The position numbers and the translations under genes are program-made. A model generated the notes under the pieces. The model was not told the origin of the DNA, ran no database searches, and worked only from the letters and a program-made list of their open reading frames with translations. From positions 1,056,001 to 1,120,000 of the forward strand of contig JAQFVV010006274.1 in assembly GCA_028023455.1 (NCBI GenBank): a stretch of 64,000 nt of DNA. Reading direction: 5' to 3'. The stretch comes from Epiperipatus broadwayi (taxonomy: Eukaryota; Onychophora; Udeonychophora; Euonychophora; Peripatidae). Below are positions 49,183-59,800 of the stretch, piece after piece; within the stretch, counting starts at the first letter, position 1; every line of letters begins with the position of its first letter.

Positions 49183-51210
49183 TGTAACAGTCATACTTGA
49201 CATTCCTGCAACAAAATCCAGAGTTTGGCAAATTATACCAAGGCTGATCTAGATGAGGGGTTGAGACCTTGAATCTGATCGCACCTCAGCTCCTTCACCA
49301 ATGCTCCAAAATTTACTACCTTGTGAATGACATATATGAGGCCACAATCAGACTTTTTTAATTCATGTTCCACCAAATAACAAAGGGTGGAACATGAGAC
49401 TCGAGGAATAATATTGAAATTACCAATAAATTAATACAACACACATGTATATAACTGACTAGATAATACAAGTATTAATAATTAATGCTAAAGAAAATAG
49501 ATTTGTATAAAATTTGGTAATGAATTGTGAAAAGTTATGAATTTTAAATATTTAATTATTAAAATATAAGATAAATAATATAAAACATAAGTGCATTGGA
49601 ATTTACACACACACAGGCGTTTACAATGATGAGTGGGTTTAAATATATAATCCACCTTTTATACACTTGAATTTAATTAGGTTTAACATTTATTACAGAT
49701 TGATATCTACAGTTTTTCATCATGCCTTCATTATGGTATGAACATCCCTATGAGGTTTGCTAATAGCTAAATTTTACAAGAATGATAACTGATAAGTATA
49801 ACTAATACATTAATATTACACCCTGAGCAATAAGTGCTCTCTGTGCAGATTGCTTCATAGAACTAGATGGGGGGTTCAGATCAATGCTGAACGAATAATA
49901 TTATGGAGGGTGAACAAGTGATTTGTAGCATGACTTTTGAGACTATGGCGCTACATAACAGCAAAAGTTGTACCCCTAATGCGTAATTACTCATGGGATT
50001 CAGTACCAAATACTCAGTTTTTATGGACTGTATGACTTGCTATCATAAAATAAAAGAACATTTAGTGTGGATGATCGAGCAGCTGAATATACAGTTCTGG
50101 ACCCTCGTGTTCCTGTTCTAAAAGAGAGCTGTCCAAACTAAGAATAATGGGGTTGCCTTTAAAACCAAAGCTTGTTTTAAAAATATCTTCATAGCAAGGC
50201 ATATAGCACATATGTGCTTTATAAGGACACATTCGTTACGCTTTCTAAATTATCGAATACTAAAATTATTAAAGTGCTACATCTATTGTTTTAATCTGCA
50301 AAACTGCCATAAGCTGAGTCATAAATTAGCATACTTAAATCATGCTAAAAGGGATAAATATAAGTGATCTAGTTTATTAATTAATTTACATAGTTCATAA
50401 GAATAAACTAAGGAGAATAAAGCATATTTGAGACTTAATTAACCATTTGTTTGTAACATGTTTTAAAATATTCTCATTCTTACTTAACTAAATATAATCA
50501 TTTAATATGCAAACCTGAATTCCAATAAGTTAAAATATAGTAACTTAACTAACATGTAACAGTAGATTTTCAGACCGGAGATTTGTATGCATGCTAAAAA
50601 GCAACATAAATTAATTATGTGAGGCCTTCTAATCATTTCTCTCAAATTATTAATATTATCGATCTCCGCTCTGACTTAAAGCATAACAAATTAATGAATT
50701 AAGAATATAAAATAGACATGACCGCAGATTAGAGTACAGTTATTATAATTTAGAAAGATTATTAAATTAAAATTAGGTGGTTTAAAAGAAGCAAGATTCT
50801 TAATTATAGTCTTTAAAATGATGTTATAAAGATGATTTATTACAAGTGATTATTTATGAACATTCAACATTATATAGCTACCTTTAGGGAGTTATGAAAT
50901 TAGCTTAATTTTAGATTTAATTTTTAGAGCTCTGCTGGAAGATATGTTTATTGATAATCTTCTAGCCAAGGGATCTGGTACTGGCATTCTCTGGTGGGCT
51001 GGCATTCTTGGTCCCCTTTCATTTCCATAGACTGGTCTTCTCCATGAGAAAAGCAACAAGTGTGTGCTTTTAGCCCCTGGCTTCCATTGTAAATCTGCGC
51101 ATAGTGCCTGGATACAATTGAGCTTAGAAAAGAGTGGGATAGAGAGTGAGCGAGCATGATCTTTTTCACTTAAAACTGGGGATTTTATATTAATTCTTCC
51201 TCATCCCCTG
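49183..51210 (+). mobile_element. Long LTR-like repeat, family member D
   Basis: Starts TGTAACAGTCATACTTG, then CTGCAACAAAATCCAGAG. Shares with B the ttcatgttccacc/aacatgagac block, and with A, C and E the ggaccctcgtgttcc block (50100) and the gctttataaggacacattcg block (50217). Near its right end it has G+C-richer DNA (50940-51180) containing an open minus frame of no known family. No coding sequence is assigned. Confidence 0.55.
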
Positions 51211-51779
51211 TCTCAAGCCATTAAGTTGTTTACAACTTTAATTTTAAGTTTTAATAGCTTAATAAATTTTAAGCAAAGACAAAAGATCCAGCTGCAGTTA
51301 TTGACAAGTTGTGCTGGGTTAATGATTTTGTCTTAGATTTTTTTTACTTTATTTTTAAATCTTTGAAATTTTGGTTCTCAGTTTACAGTTTAATGAGAGG
51401 TATTTCTGAGAAACCAATGACCTTGATTTTCTTTTTTTAAAAAAGACATTTAAGTTGTCAACATTCTGCTATATGCTTAACCCTATCAACCCTGGATTTA
51501 AGATTTACATGCAAATACAAATAAATTTATAAATTTAATAACTTAAAAGATATAATTTAGACAAGTTGTAATGTTCACAAAATCTATCATATTACAGTTT
51601 TTTTCACATATAAATATAGGTGTGCTTCTACCCATACAACAATGTCTACAACTTTAATTTAGTAATTTTAAAATATTTCATATGATAACTTAAACAATGC
51701 ACATGCAGACATTACTATTAAATGTGTGCTCATATCCTTACATACATGTAAATATACACTTTTATATATCAATATACAT
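51211..51779. repeat. Segment shared with the foldback arms
   Basis: 51273-51345 (taagcaaagacaaaagatccagctg, later gtcttagattttttt) matches 54254-54320 in the foldback left arm (taagcaaagacagtgaatccagctg; gtctcagatttttttaac). It follows LTR copy D directly. After about 51480 it becomes plain A+T-rich DNA. Confidence 0.4.
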
Positions 51780-51900
51780 TATTATAGGATTATGTACATG
51801 AACTGGGTGGATTTGAATTAGGAAAACAAGACTACTATGGTACATAGTAGGTGAAACAGGATAGACAGATAATATCATTTCAATGTTGATTTTTTGCCAT
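51780..51900 (+). repeat. Dispersed short repeat family, copy 3
   Basis: gaactgggtggatttgaatt, then tacatagtaggtgaaacagg, then atttcaatg. A diverged member of the family seen at 7030, 47030 and 61075. Confidence 0.4.
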
Positions 51901-52305
51901 TAAAATATCAGAGATAAAAAAATCTAGCACTAGCACGAATTAAACAGTTAGTTTTTAGGTTAACTACAAATTTTTGCATCTTGATATCTTTAATATTACT
52001 TATATTTCTTTTGTGAATAGAATTTGAAAAAAATATTACCTATAATTTGGTTGGTTGCTGTTTTATTGGTTCATATAGACAATACATTGTTTGTTTACTC
52101 TTTTGTTGGGAGTAAAATAAATCAACCAATGAATTTTTTTTCATCTAATATTTCTTCAAGATAAATAACAGTAATAATTTTGAATTTTTTACAAAATAAT
52201 ATTGTAAATAAAATAATTTTGTATATTTTTTCAATATAATCACTTATAATACTTATTTTAATTTTCCCAGTAAATTTCTTAGGTAGTGTTTGGTTACATG
52301 TACTG

Positions 52306-52325
52306 TGGCCACCAGGTGATGCTGC
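52306..52325 (+). promoter_or_regulatory. CTCF-like motif at left foldback end
   Basis: TGGCCACCAGGTGATGCTGC resembles the vertebrate CTCF consensus TGGCCACCAGGGGGCGCTA, with mismatches in the G run and at the end. It may be conserved only as part of the element terminus. Confidence 0.25.
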
Positions 52326-52374
52326 AAAACTACCAAGAAGCCTGCAAATGATAAATTTATATGAAAAAATTGCC

Positions 52375-52705
52375 GAAATCATTGATGGACAAAAAAAAAG
52401 GCTAAATATCATCGATGGAAAAACAACTGCTGAAATTATCAATGGACAAAAAAAAAGAAGGCTGAAATCATCGATGGGTAAAAAATAAAAATTGCTGAAA
52501 TCGTCGATGGACAAAAAAAAAGTGTTAAATATCATCGATGGAAAAAAAATAAAATAAAAAAACAGCTGAAATCATTGATGGACAAAAAAATAAAAAATAA
52601 AAAATCGCTGAAGTGATCGATGGACAAAAAGAAAAATTATAAAAAAAAACCCCCAAGAAAATGCTATAAAATTCAAATAAAAAAAAAACAGGCTGAAATC
52701 AATGG
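52375..52705 (+). repeat. Tandem array of GCTGAAATCATCGATGGAC units, left
   Basis: About seven to eight units of a gctgaaatcat(c/t)gatgg-acaaaaaaa motif with variable A-rich spacers, starting near 52375. The last complete unit (caggctgaaatcaatgg) is at about 52690. An open minus-strand frame through it is just the translation of the repeats. Confidence 0.85.
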
Positions 52706-53078
52706 AAAATTTAAATTAAAATGCCTAAGGCAAGATATCAGAAAAAATCGCTGGTAAATTTTTAAAAAGCACACACACAAAATTGGTCTAAACAATGGGC
52801 ATTTAAAATTAAAATGCCTAAGGCTAGAAGACATCAGAAGTAAGTAAAAAAATCAAGTTCAACAAAAAAAAAGGAAGTAAAAAATCAAGTTAAATAATTA
52901 TGTAAATTTAAAAAAAATATATGCACACACACAAAATCTGTAAAAATACATAAAATAACCCCCTTCTCTCAGTGATAAGTGGAAATGGGTCAAAAACAAA
53001 ATAATCGCTCAAAAATAAGTAAAATATAAATTGCAAAAACAGAAATTCCCCCCACCCCCATTTTTCTATATATGTTAA

Positions 53079-53325
53079 TAATAATATTTAAACAGCATTA
53101 AACTGTTGCACATGCGCTTTGGATTTTTAAATATAAAATGAATGAATACTAACACTTCAACCACATGATAAAATGAATGAATACTAACACTTCAACCACA
53201 TGATAAAGTCTTTGGAAATATTTTCCAAAGACTTTATCATGTGGTTGAAGTGTTAGTATTCATTCATTTTATATTTAAAATCCAAAGCGCATGTGCAACA
53301 GTTTAATGCTGTTTAAATATTATTG
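53079..53325. repeat. Near-perfect palindrome with a 3-base loop
   Basis: Left arm 53079-53218, loop tat (53219-53221), right arm 53222-53325. The right arm is 36 bp shorter because the left arm carries a second copy of a 35-bp unit (aaatgaatgaatactaacac... ) in tandem (53136-53205). Otherwise the arms match by eye. It lies inside the left foldback arm and has no counterpart on the right. Confidence 0.92.
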
Positions 53326-54408
53326 TTTATAAAAAACATCGTGCTATATAAAATAATTGACTTATATATATATGCGAATAGCAAAGCTTAAAAATCTATA
53401 ATCTTCCCACTCCCTTCGCATATATGTATGTGTGAATACCCACACATAGGGTAATGTTTACATCTATTATTTAAATTTATAACTTTAAATAGGTAATTAT
53501 TTATGCGTGCTTTCACTATATGTATCAGCTAGTATTATTTGTTTTGAAATTTTGCATGAAAATTATTTGGAGAAGCTTCTTCCAACAGATTGCAGATGAT
53601 TATAAAAAATACAGCATGACTTTAAAATAGGCAAAAAAAAACATTCAAACTTTGAGACTTTGCATGAAAATTATTTGGAAAAGCTTCCAACAGATTGCAG
53701 ATGATTATAAAAATAGAGCATGTCTCTAAAGTAGGCAAAAAGAACATTCAGACATCAAAAACAGTTGTAACGGTGGAATATTTTTTAAAAATGCACACAG
53801 AGATCAAAAACATCGCTCAAAATACATCAGTTTTAAAAAGATATACATACATATCAAAAACAATTGTAACGATGTTAAATAACTAAATTTTATATTAAAT
53901 TCTGTTCTGAATCAATCATAGTGTAATTCATATATTTTCAAACAAAGATAAAACAAAATAGGTATAATCATTTCAAGTGAGTTTCATTTAGTTTAGACGA
54001 ATTTAAAGTTATATCGTATCAAGCAAGACTTACAAGATTCGATTTATTTCATAGCTCCCATGTCGACTTAACAGTAACAATAGTTGTCTTCTACCCAACA
54101 ATGGACATCATAAAAAGGACATAACTTTTAATAAAAAATAAATAAAAGTAAAAGAAAGGAAAAGTTTTGCCAAAGCTGAAATTTTAGTTTATACATTGCT
54201 CATTCTTAACCTTGTTTACAATTTATTTTTCTCTCAATTATTTGATTTACACTATTTTTTTTAAGCAAAGACAGTGAATCCAGCTGAGTTATAGATTTTT
54301 GAAGGCAGGTCTCAGATTTTTTTAACTACGGTTGATTTTAAAATAGATTCACGTTTTATTTTCCTTTCACCCCTGTCTTTTTTTTTTTAAAGAACTAATT
54401 AGGCCAGA

Positions 54409-54537
54409 AAACTTTAGAACTCGTAAACAACTTATGACATGTATAACTCATTTGATTTTATTTGACTTTTTATGTGAAAATAAGATTGTATTATACATCA
54501 GCCTATAATAATTTAATTCTAAAATAAACACAAAGGA
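54409..54537. other. 129-bp spacer of the foldback
   Basis: Unique between the arms. Its start (aactttagaactcgtaaacaactta) resembles 25098-25122. No open frame. Confidence 0.7.
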
Positions 54538-55717
54538 TCTGGCCTTAATTATTTTTTTTTTAAAAAAAGACAGGGGTGAGAGGGAAAAAAATAAGATGTT
54601 GTGAATCTATTTGAAAATACCCCAGTTAAAAAAATCTGGGACCTGCCTTCAAAAATCAATAATTCAGCTGGATTCAGTGTCTTTGGTAAAAAAAAAAAAA
54701 AAAAGGTGTAAATCAAATAATTGAGAGAAAAATAGATTGTAAACAAGTTTAAGAATGAGCAGTGTATAAACTAAAATTTTGGCTTCAACAAAACTTTTCC
54801 TTTTTTTTTTCCTTTTATTTATTTTTTATTAAAAGTTATGTGATTTTATGATGTCCATTGTGGGGTAGAAGACAACTATTGTTACTGTTATGTCAAAGTG
54901 GGAGCTATGAAATAAATCTAATCTTGTAAGTCTTGCTTGATACTATATAATTTTAAATTCATCTAAACTAAATGAAACTCACTTGAAATGATTATACCTA
55001 TGTTGTTTTATCTTTGTTTGAAAATATATGAATTATGCTATGATTGATTCGGCTGGAGTTTAATATAAAATTTAGTTATTTAATATCATTACAATTGTTT
55101 TTGGTGTGTGTGTGTACTTTTTAAAAATTGATGTACTTTGAGCGATGTTTTTTGATCTGTGTGTGCACTTTTAAAAAATATTCCGCTGTTACAACTATTT
55201 TGATGTCTCAAAGTTTGAATGTTTTTTTTGCCTACTTTAAAGCCATGTTGCATTTTTATAATCATCTGCAATCTGTTGGAACAAGCTTCTCCAAATAATT
55301 TTCATGCAAAGTCTCAAAGTTTGAATATTCTTTTTGCCTATGATGTCTATCTTTTGTAAGTACTTTTTTTTGTAAGTATTTGTGGGTTTTTTTTGGTGTG
55401 TGTGTTGTACTTGTTTTTTTTTTGGATGTTACAAATCCAATTTAGAAATTAATCAGGGGTGTGTGTGTGTTTTGTGTCACATTTTATTTTGCAACTTTTA
55501 ATATTGAAACTGTATTATTTACCTATCATAAATCTGTACTTAACCAAACAATACTAGCTGATATATATAGTTAAAGCATGCATAAATAATTACCAATTTA
55601 AAGTTATAAATTTAAATAATAGATGTAAACAAAACCTTGTGTGTGGGGTATTCACACATACATATATGCGAAGGAATGGGAAGGTTATAGATTTTTAAGC
55701 TTTGCTATTCACATATA

Positions 55718-55995
55718 CACCTGGGTCTCGTTTTATGCGGTAGATACGTTCCCCAAAAAACCTGCACAAAAGAAATCGCACAAAAATAAACTTAACTTAC
55801 ATCTAAAAATGGGGGATAGGTGCTGTAATTTTCAGAAATCAGCATAAAAGCAAAGCAATGAAGAAAAATTACTTTAAAATTTGCATTAAAAAAATAATGA
55901 AATAAAGTATGAGTAATAAAAATTTTCAAATATTTGAAAAAAATTAATACAAGACAAACTTTTTTTACTTTTTTTATTAACTATATGTATTTAAT
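55718..55995 (-). mobile_element. Truncated mariner/pogo-type element end
   Basis: Starts CACCTGGGTCTCGTTTTATGCGG after a TA. The following 270 bp are the reverse complement of 46991 down to about 46730. The other end is missing and the sequence passes directly into foldback DNA. Confidence 0.8.
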
Positions 55996-56084
55996 TTTAA
56001 TTTTCCATTGTTTGGATCAATTTTGTGTGTGTTTGCTTTTTTTAAATTTACCAGCGATTTCTTTGGATATCTTGCCTTAGGCGT

Positions 56085-56340
56085 TTTAATTTTCCATTGA
56101 TTTCAGCCTGTTTTTTTTTAATTTGAATTTTATAGCATTTTCTTGGTTTTTTTTATAATTTTTTTTTCATCCATTGATCACTTCAGTGATTTTGTTTTGT
56201 TTTGTTTGTGCATCAATGATTTCAGCTTTTTATTTTAATTTTTTTTTTTTTCCATCAATGATTTCAGCATTTTTTTTTTCCCATTGATGATTTCAGCCTT
56301 TTTTTCCTTTTTTTTTTGTCCATCGATGATTTCAGTGATA
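56085..56340 (-). repeat. Tandem array of GCTGAAATCATCGATGGAC units, right
   Basis: The inverted counterpart with about six units (ccattgatttcagcctg at about 56093 to ccatcgatgatttcag at 56320). The number and spacing of units differ from the left array. Confidence 0.85.
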
Positions 56341-56383
56341 TTTTTCATAGAAACTTATTACTTACAGGCTTCTTGGTGGTTTT

Positions 56384-56403
56384 GCAGCGTTACCTGGTGG
56401 CCA
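56384..56403 (-). promoter_or_regulatory. CTCF-like motif at right foldback end
   Basis: Reverse complement TGGCCACCAGGTAACGCTGC. Slightly closer to the consensus in the CGCT part. It points toward the left motif. Confidence 0.25.
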
Positions 56404-56425
56404 CTGTATACATAACCAAACATTA

Positions 56426-57660
56426 CCATTTCTTATTCATTTTTATTTTATTTTAATTGTTATAATAAAATTTATTTGGAGCATTAAATGTATTTAAAAC
56501 AAGCAGACAGTCAAACACATACACATTTTTTTTCTGTTTCATTTAACATTTCTTAGAAATATAAAATGTTAAGTTGATTAAATTGATTATTTCTGTTGGT
56601 GGCATATGTAATTGATATATAATGTATGTATAGTAAAGAATGTATTAAGAATAATAAACTTTTTTTAAAAAAGAATCCCTATTTTAATTTACCATTACTT
56701 TATATATGCATATGTACAACTATATAAGTTTTAATTTAAAAATTACATATACAAATACAATAAAGCTACAATGTGCACTGTATCAATACACATTGCTCAC
56801 TTATATACTATCCAATTATATATAAATAAATAAAAAGTAAAAACATTAAAATGGATATTTAATAAATTTTACAATATGGCAACAATCTTTTTTTCTCCTT
56901 GGAACATCCTCACTTTATTCAAATCATCAAATGTTACAATTTAGATGTAGATGACCACATTTGTTAATAGCATTTCATCAAATTAGATTGAAAGCATGTC
57001 CATTTTGTTTTTTGCTTTTTATTCTTTTAGTTTGATATGTTTTGCAATAAAATCTTTTCTAAGCATAAAATTAGAAGGTAAATTCCATTAAAAAAATCAT
57101 AAAATCTCATTTATGAAATAAAACAAAAGCTATTGATTTAGTTGTGACAAAACAAAATCCCAATAAGTATTCTTGAATTATTCATGAAGCTTAAAGTTTG
57201 TATTAGAGCTTACTGAAGAGTCTGAACGTTAGTAGTTGTAAATATGGATACTGTATAAATTTCAAAGTTGATGCAGATTTTAATGTATCAAATGTTTGCT
57301 AATAACAAGACTATTATTATCTTTCTGTAAGGGGGGGGAGTTATTGAAGGAAATCTGATATCATCCATAGTGTGTTTAATTGTGGTGGAATTGAGTTTTT
57401 CTGATACCTCAGTGACTTGAGAAAGTCATATTCTAACAGCTGTTTCTCTTATTTTTTTGAATAATAAAGATATGTTACAATAACTTTATTTTTTAAGTGA
57501 ATATAAATGAGTGAGCATAATACATATGTATGTAAATGTGCACTTTCAGCTTTTTATTAATTACTAATTTTTTTTAAAAGAAATTGTTTATATTATAATC
57601 TTAATTTGTATATGCATAATATTCACATAAAAGTAAATGGAAATTATTTAAGTCATTAAA
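56426..57660. other. A+T-rich intergenic sequence
   Basis: No gene or repeat recognised. Confidence 0.4.
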
Positions 57661-57881
57661 TTTTTGCAGGTAATGTGATTATTATTGCGAATAATGCTAA
57701 AGAGCTTCATGAAATATTGCAGGAGTTATCAAATGAAAAACAATGTAGGACTATTGATAAATGCTCAAAAAAATCTAAAGTAATCTTCAATGAATTTTTC
57801 CAAAAGAAGAAAATAAAAGTCAATAATAATAAATTAGAAGTTAATCACTGTAAATACCTTAGACAGATTAAATTCACTTGA
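57661..57881 (+). pseudogene. Short RTE LINE reverse-transcriptase fragment
   Basis: An open stretch of 70 codons reads VIIIANNAKELHEILQELSN, and then an FNEFFQKKKIKVNNNKLE...KYL block. It matches the segment directly after the FADD box of the RTE copy at 14713-14900. The catalytic FADD itself is lost: gcaggtaatg stands where gcagatgatg is expected. Only this middle piece remains. Confidence 0.75.
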
Positions 57882-57954
57882 GCTGATATACCTTTATTTT
57901 CACTGTTTTGTCTATGTATAATGTTTGGTTATATATGTTTTGTTTATTCATAAA

Positions 57955-58190
57955 TGTGATATCGTTTGCATCTGCCTTGTCACTCCTCTTAGCATTTTCT
58001 TTTGAACAGTAGTATGCATAGGTGCACATTCCTTCCATATATCATATGCTTTATCTATATATATTTTCTATGTGACACTGTTTACCTCTGCTGGTTACTC
58101 TACTTAGCATCTTCCTTGGAGCGGTAATCTACGGTAGATGTACATTCCTACCGTATATCATATTCTTCACTTTTATATAGACTTTTTTCA
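57955..58190 (+). repeat. Diverged tandem duplication, period about 117 bp
   Basis: Unit 1 starts gtgatatcgtttgcatctgc (57955), unit 2 gtgacactgtttacctctgc (58072). Both contain ctcttagcat-type, gtgcacattcc / atgtacattcc and atatatcata(t) words in the same order. Confidence 0.75.
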
Positions 58191-58540
58191 TAAATGAGTA
58201 ATACAGTTGCTGTTTTCTGCATCTTATACTTACTTTGTTAATGTTTAGCCTGAAAGTATTTATGTTAGTGCAAGTCTGTTAATAATATAGTTTATTGATT
58301 GATTTTAGGATATCATCAAACTATAATTTTATTAAGCCTTAAAACTGTATTGTGATCAATTGTATTAATAAATAGTACAATACTTAGTGTGTGCAGTGAA
58401 CTTATATCGGTCCAGAGATAATTAAAATGAATTTTGTTATATAATTCTTTTAATGTGTATTCAAACTAAATAAGGCAATTAAAGAAAATTATGTCATTAT
58501 TCTAAGTTTAATCCTGGTAAAAAAACTAATAGTCTAATGT

Positions 58541-58667
58541 TTACCATGAATAACTGTCAATTTTGTTATCATTTGTATTGTAATAATAGCTCCATTTTGG
58601 ACATTTATAGGTGGTTGTATCATTCAGATCTTCTTTAATTTGATCACATATATCTTCATTATTATTA

Positions 58668-58742
<75 letters not shown>

Positions 58743-59800
58743 GCTTTAGGCATATCTTCCATTTTTTTATATGCCTCATGTTGAGTTTTTGCATTAATTT
58801 GCTTACTATCAATTCTATTAACGGTCTCTAAACTAAGATTTAGCTTTTCTATTATTTCCCATCCACACTCTGTAAGCTTAAAATTTTAGGACGTTTGGAT
58901 TTGCTTTTCTTTTAATTTGTCTATTTTATTAGCATATTTGCATTCTAAATTTTTCATCCTTTGATTCATACAGATGTTGATATTTTCTATTTGGTTTAAC
59001 AAACTATTGTGATTTTCAAGTTATTTTTCCACACTGTTTTTATCTTGTATCACTTCTGTTTCATTCAAGTTTTGGCTTATGTTGAGAAACTTATGATCAT
59101 TTTTTATAGAATGAAATTTTTTTCATGAATTTCAAGTATTGATTCCTTTCTTTTTGTAAATTTACTACTTGTTCATTAATCTCAGTCTGATATTCTTTCT
59201 GATTTTGTTCTAATTTGCATTCAAAGTTTTCATAGAGCTATTTCATTTCTAGACACTTAGTACCTAGTTTGCTTTTAATTTTCTTTTCAAATTCCATGAA
59301 TCTTTGTTCATATTTTCAGTTTTTTTCATTTATAACCTTCTCTATTTGTAGGAACTTGCTATTAATATCTATCTAGAATTGAGTTATAATATTACTTTCA
59401 TATTGTCCATTCTTTCAGATATATTTTCTATCATTTTAGATAAATCCATTGATATTTGTGACTAATTTGCAGACATTGTTGTATTGTCATCAACTGATTA
59501 TGTGCTACATTGTTTGTATTTGTGTTTTCCTTTCCTTGCTTTTCAAGACTCATGGTAGTTTGTGGTGCTTGGACGTTTTCTGCTAGTTTCCCCAGATATA
59601 TCGATGTTTTTTTTCTCTTCATCTTGCCTCCTTCTGTATCAAGTTATACTTCATTTTCAATCTCTCCTTCATTAATAGTTTTAGACTGCATCATTTTTAT
59701 TTTGCTTCTAGTAATCATCTATTTTATCCTTGGGTTTATATTTTACTTTTTACTTCTTTGCTTTAAATTTTCTTACTAAACTTCTGTTTCAAATATGAAC
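58541..59800 (-). pseudogene. Decayed coiled-coil ORF1-like reading frame
   Basis: Minus-strand reading from about 59800 is Lys/Glu/Asn/Gln-rich. It starts MITRSKIKMMQSKTINEGEI-like (about 59720-59660), then an open 63-codon piece (59622-59431) beginning KRKKTSIYLGKLAENVQAPQ. After that come frame-broken heptad-like segments (EFEKKIKSKLG, LYENFECKLEQNQKEYQTEI). A run of Asn codons from an ATT microsatellite interrupts it at 58660-58740. It resembles LINE ORF1 or gag-like coiled-coil proteins in form. It is not alignable by eye to the relic at 427-2347. Confidence 0.45.
58658..58740. repeat. (ATT)n / (AAT)n microsatellite
   Basis: About 27 uninterrupted or nearly uninterrupted triplets, with one GTT near 58670. 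Long open frames across it are poly-Ile or poly-Asn artefacts. Confidence 0.95.

Larger units (their letters stand above)
52275..54408 (+). repeat. Left arm of a large foldback (inverted repeat)
   Basis: Two blocks, 52275-52830 and 53382-54408, reappear in reverse complement at 56425-55998 and 55717-54538. Matching anchors are tggccaccaggtgatgctgc (outer end), caggctgaaatcaatgg, taggcaagatatc, gcgaatagcaaagctta, gatgattataaaa, agcaagacttacaagat, atagttgtcttctaccc, cattgctcattcttaa, and aggccaga (inner end). The two arms differ by insertions: 52830-53381, with a palindrome, lies only in this arm. It also has an internal 108-bp duplication (gcatgaaaattatttgg at 53554 and 53662). Confidence 0.9.
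54538..56425 (-). repeat. Right arm of the large foldback
   Basis: Reverse-complement counterpart of the left arm. It starts tctggccttaatt and ends around gtggccactgtatacataaccaaacatt. A mariner-type element fragment (55718-55995) splits it at the point where the left arm carries its own 550-bp insertion. Identity between arms is high but below perfect, with many small indels in A/T runs. Confidence 0.9.

Noticed and set aside
50948-51169. Minus-strand frame of 73 codons rich in His/Ser/Gln
   Set aside because: It lies in the G+C-richer end of LTR copy D, has no homologue in copies A or C at the same place, and no recognisable motif.
52122-52535. 137-codon minus-strand frame with repeated FFCPLIISA-like units
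   Set aside because: It simply translates the tandem gctgaaatcatcgatgg array at the foldback end. The periodicity is nucleotide-level and the spacing is not a multiple of three.
52275-56425. Explaining the large inverted repeat as an assembly artefact
   Set aside because: The arms differ by many small indels, different tandem-unit numbers and different large insertions, so they are not a duplicated identical contig piece. The inner 247-bp palindrome alone remains suspect.
58541-58831. Poly-Asn and poly-Ile open frames
   Set aside because: They are translations of the (ATT)n microsatellite in several frames on both strands.
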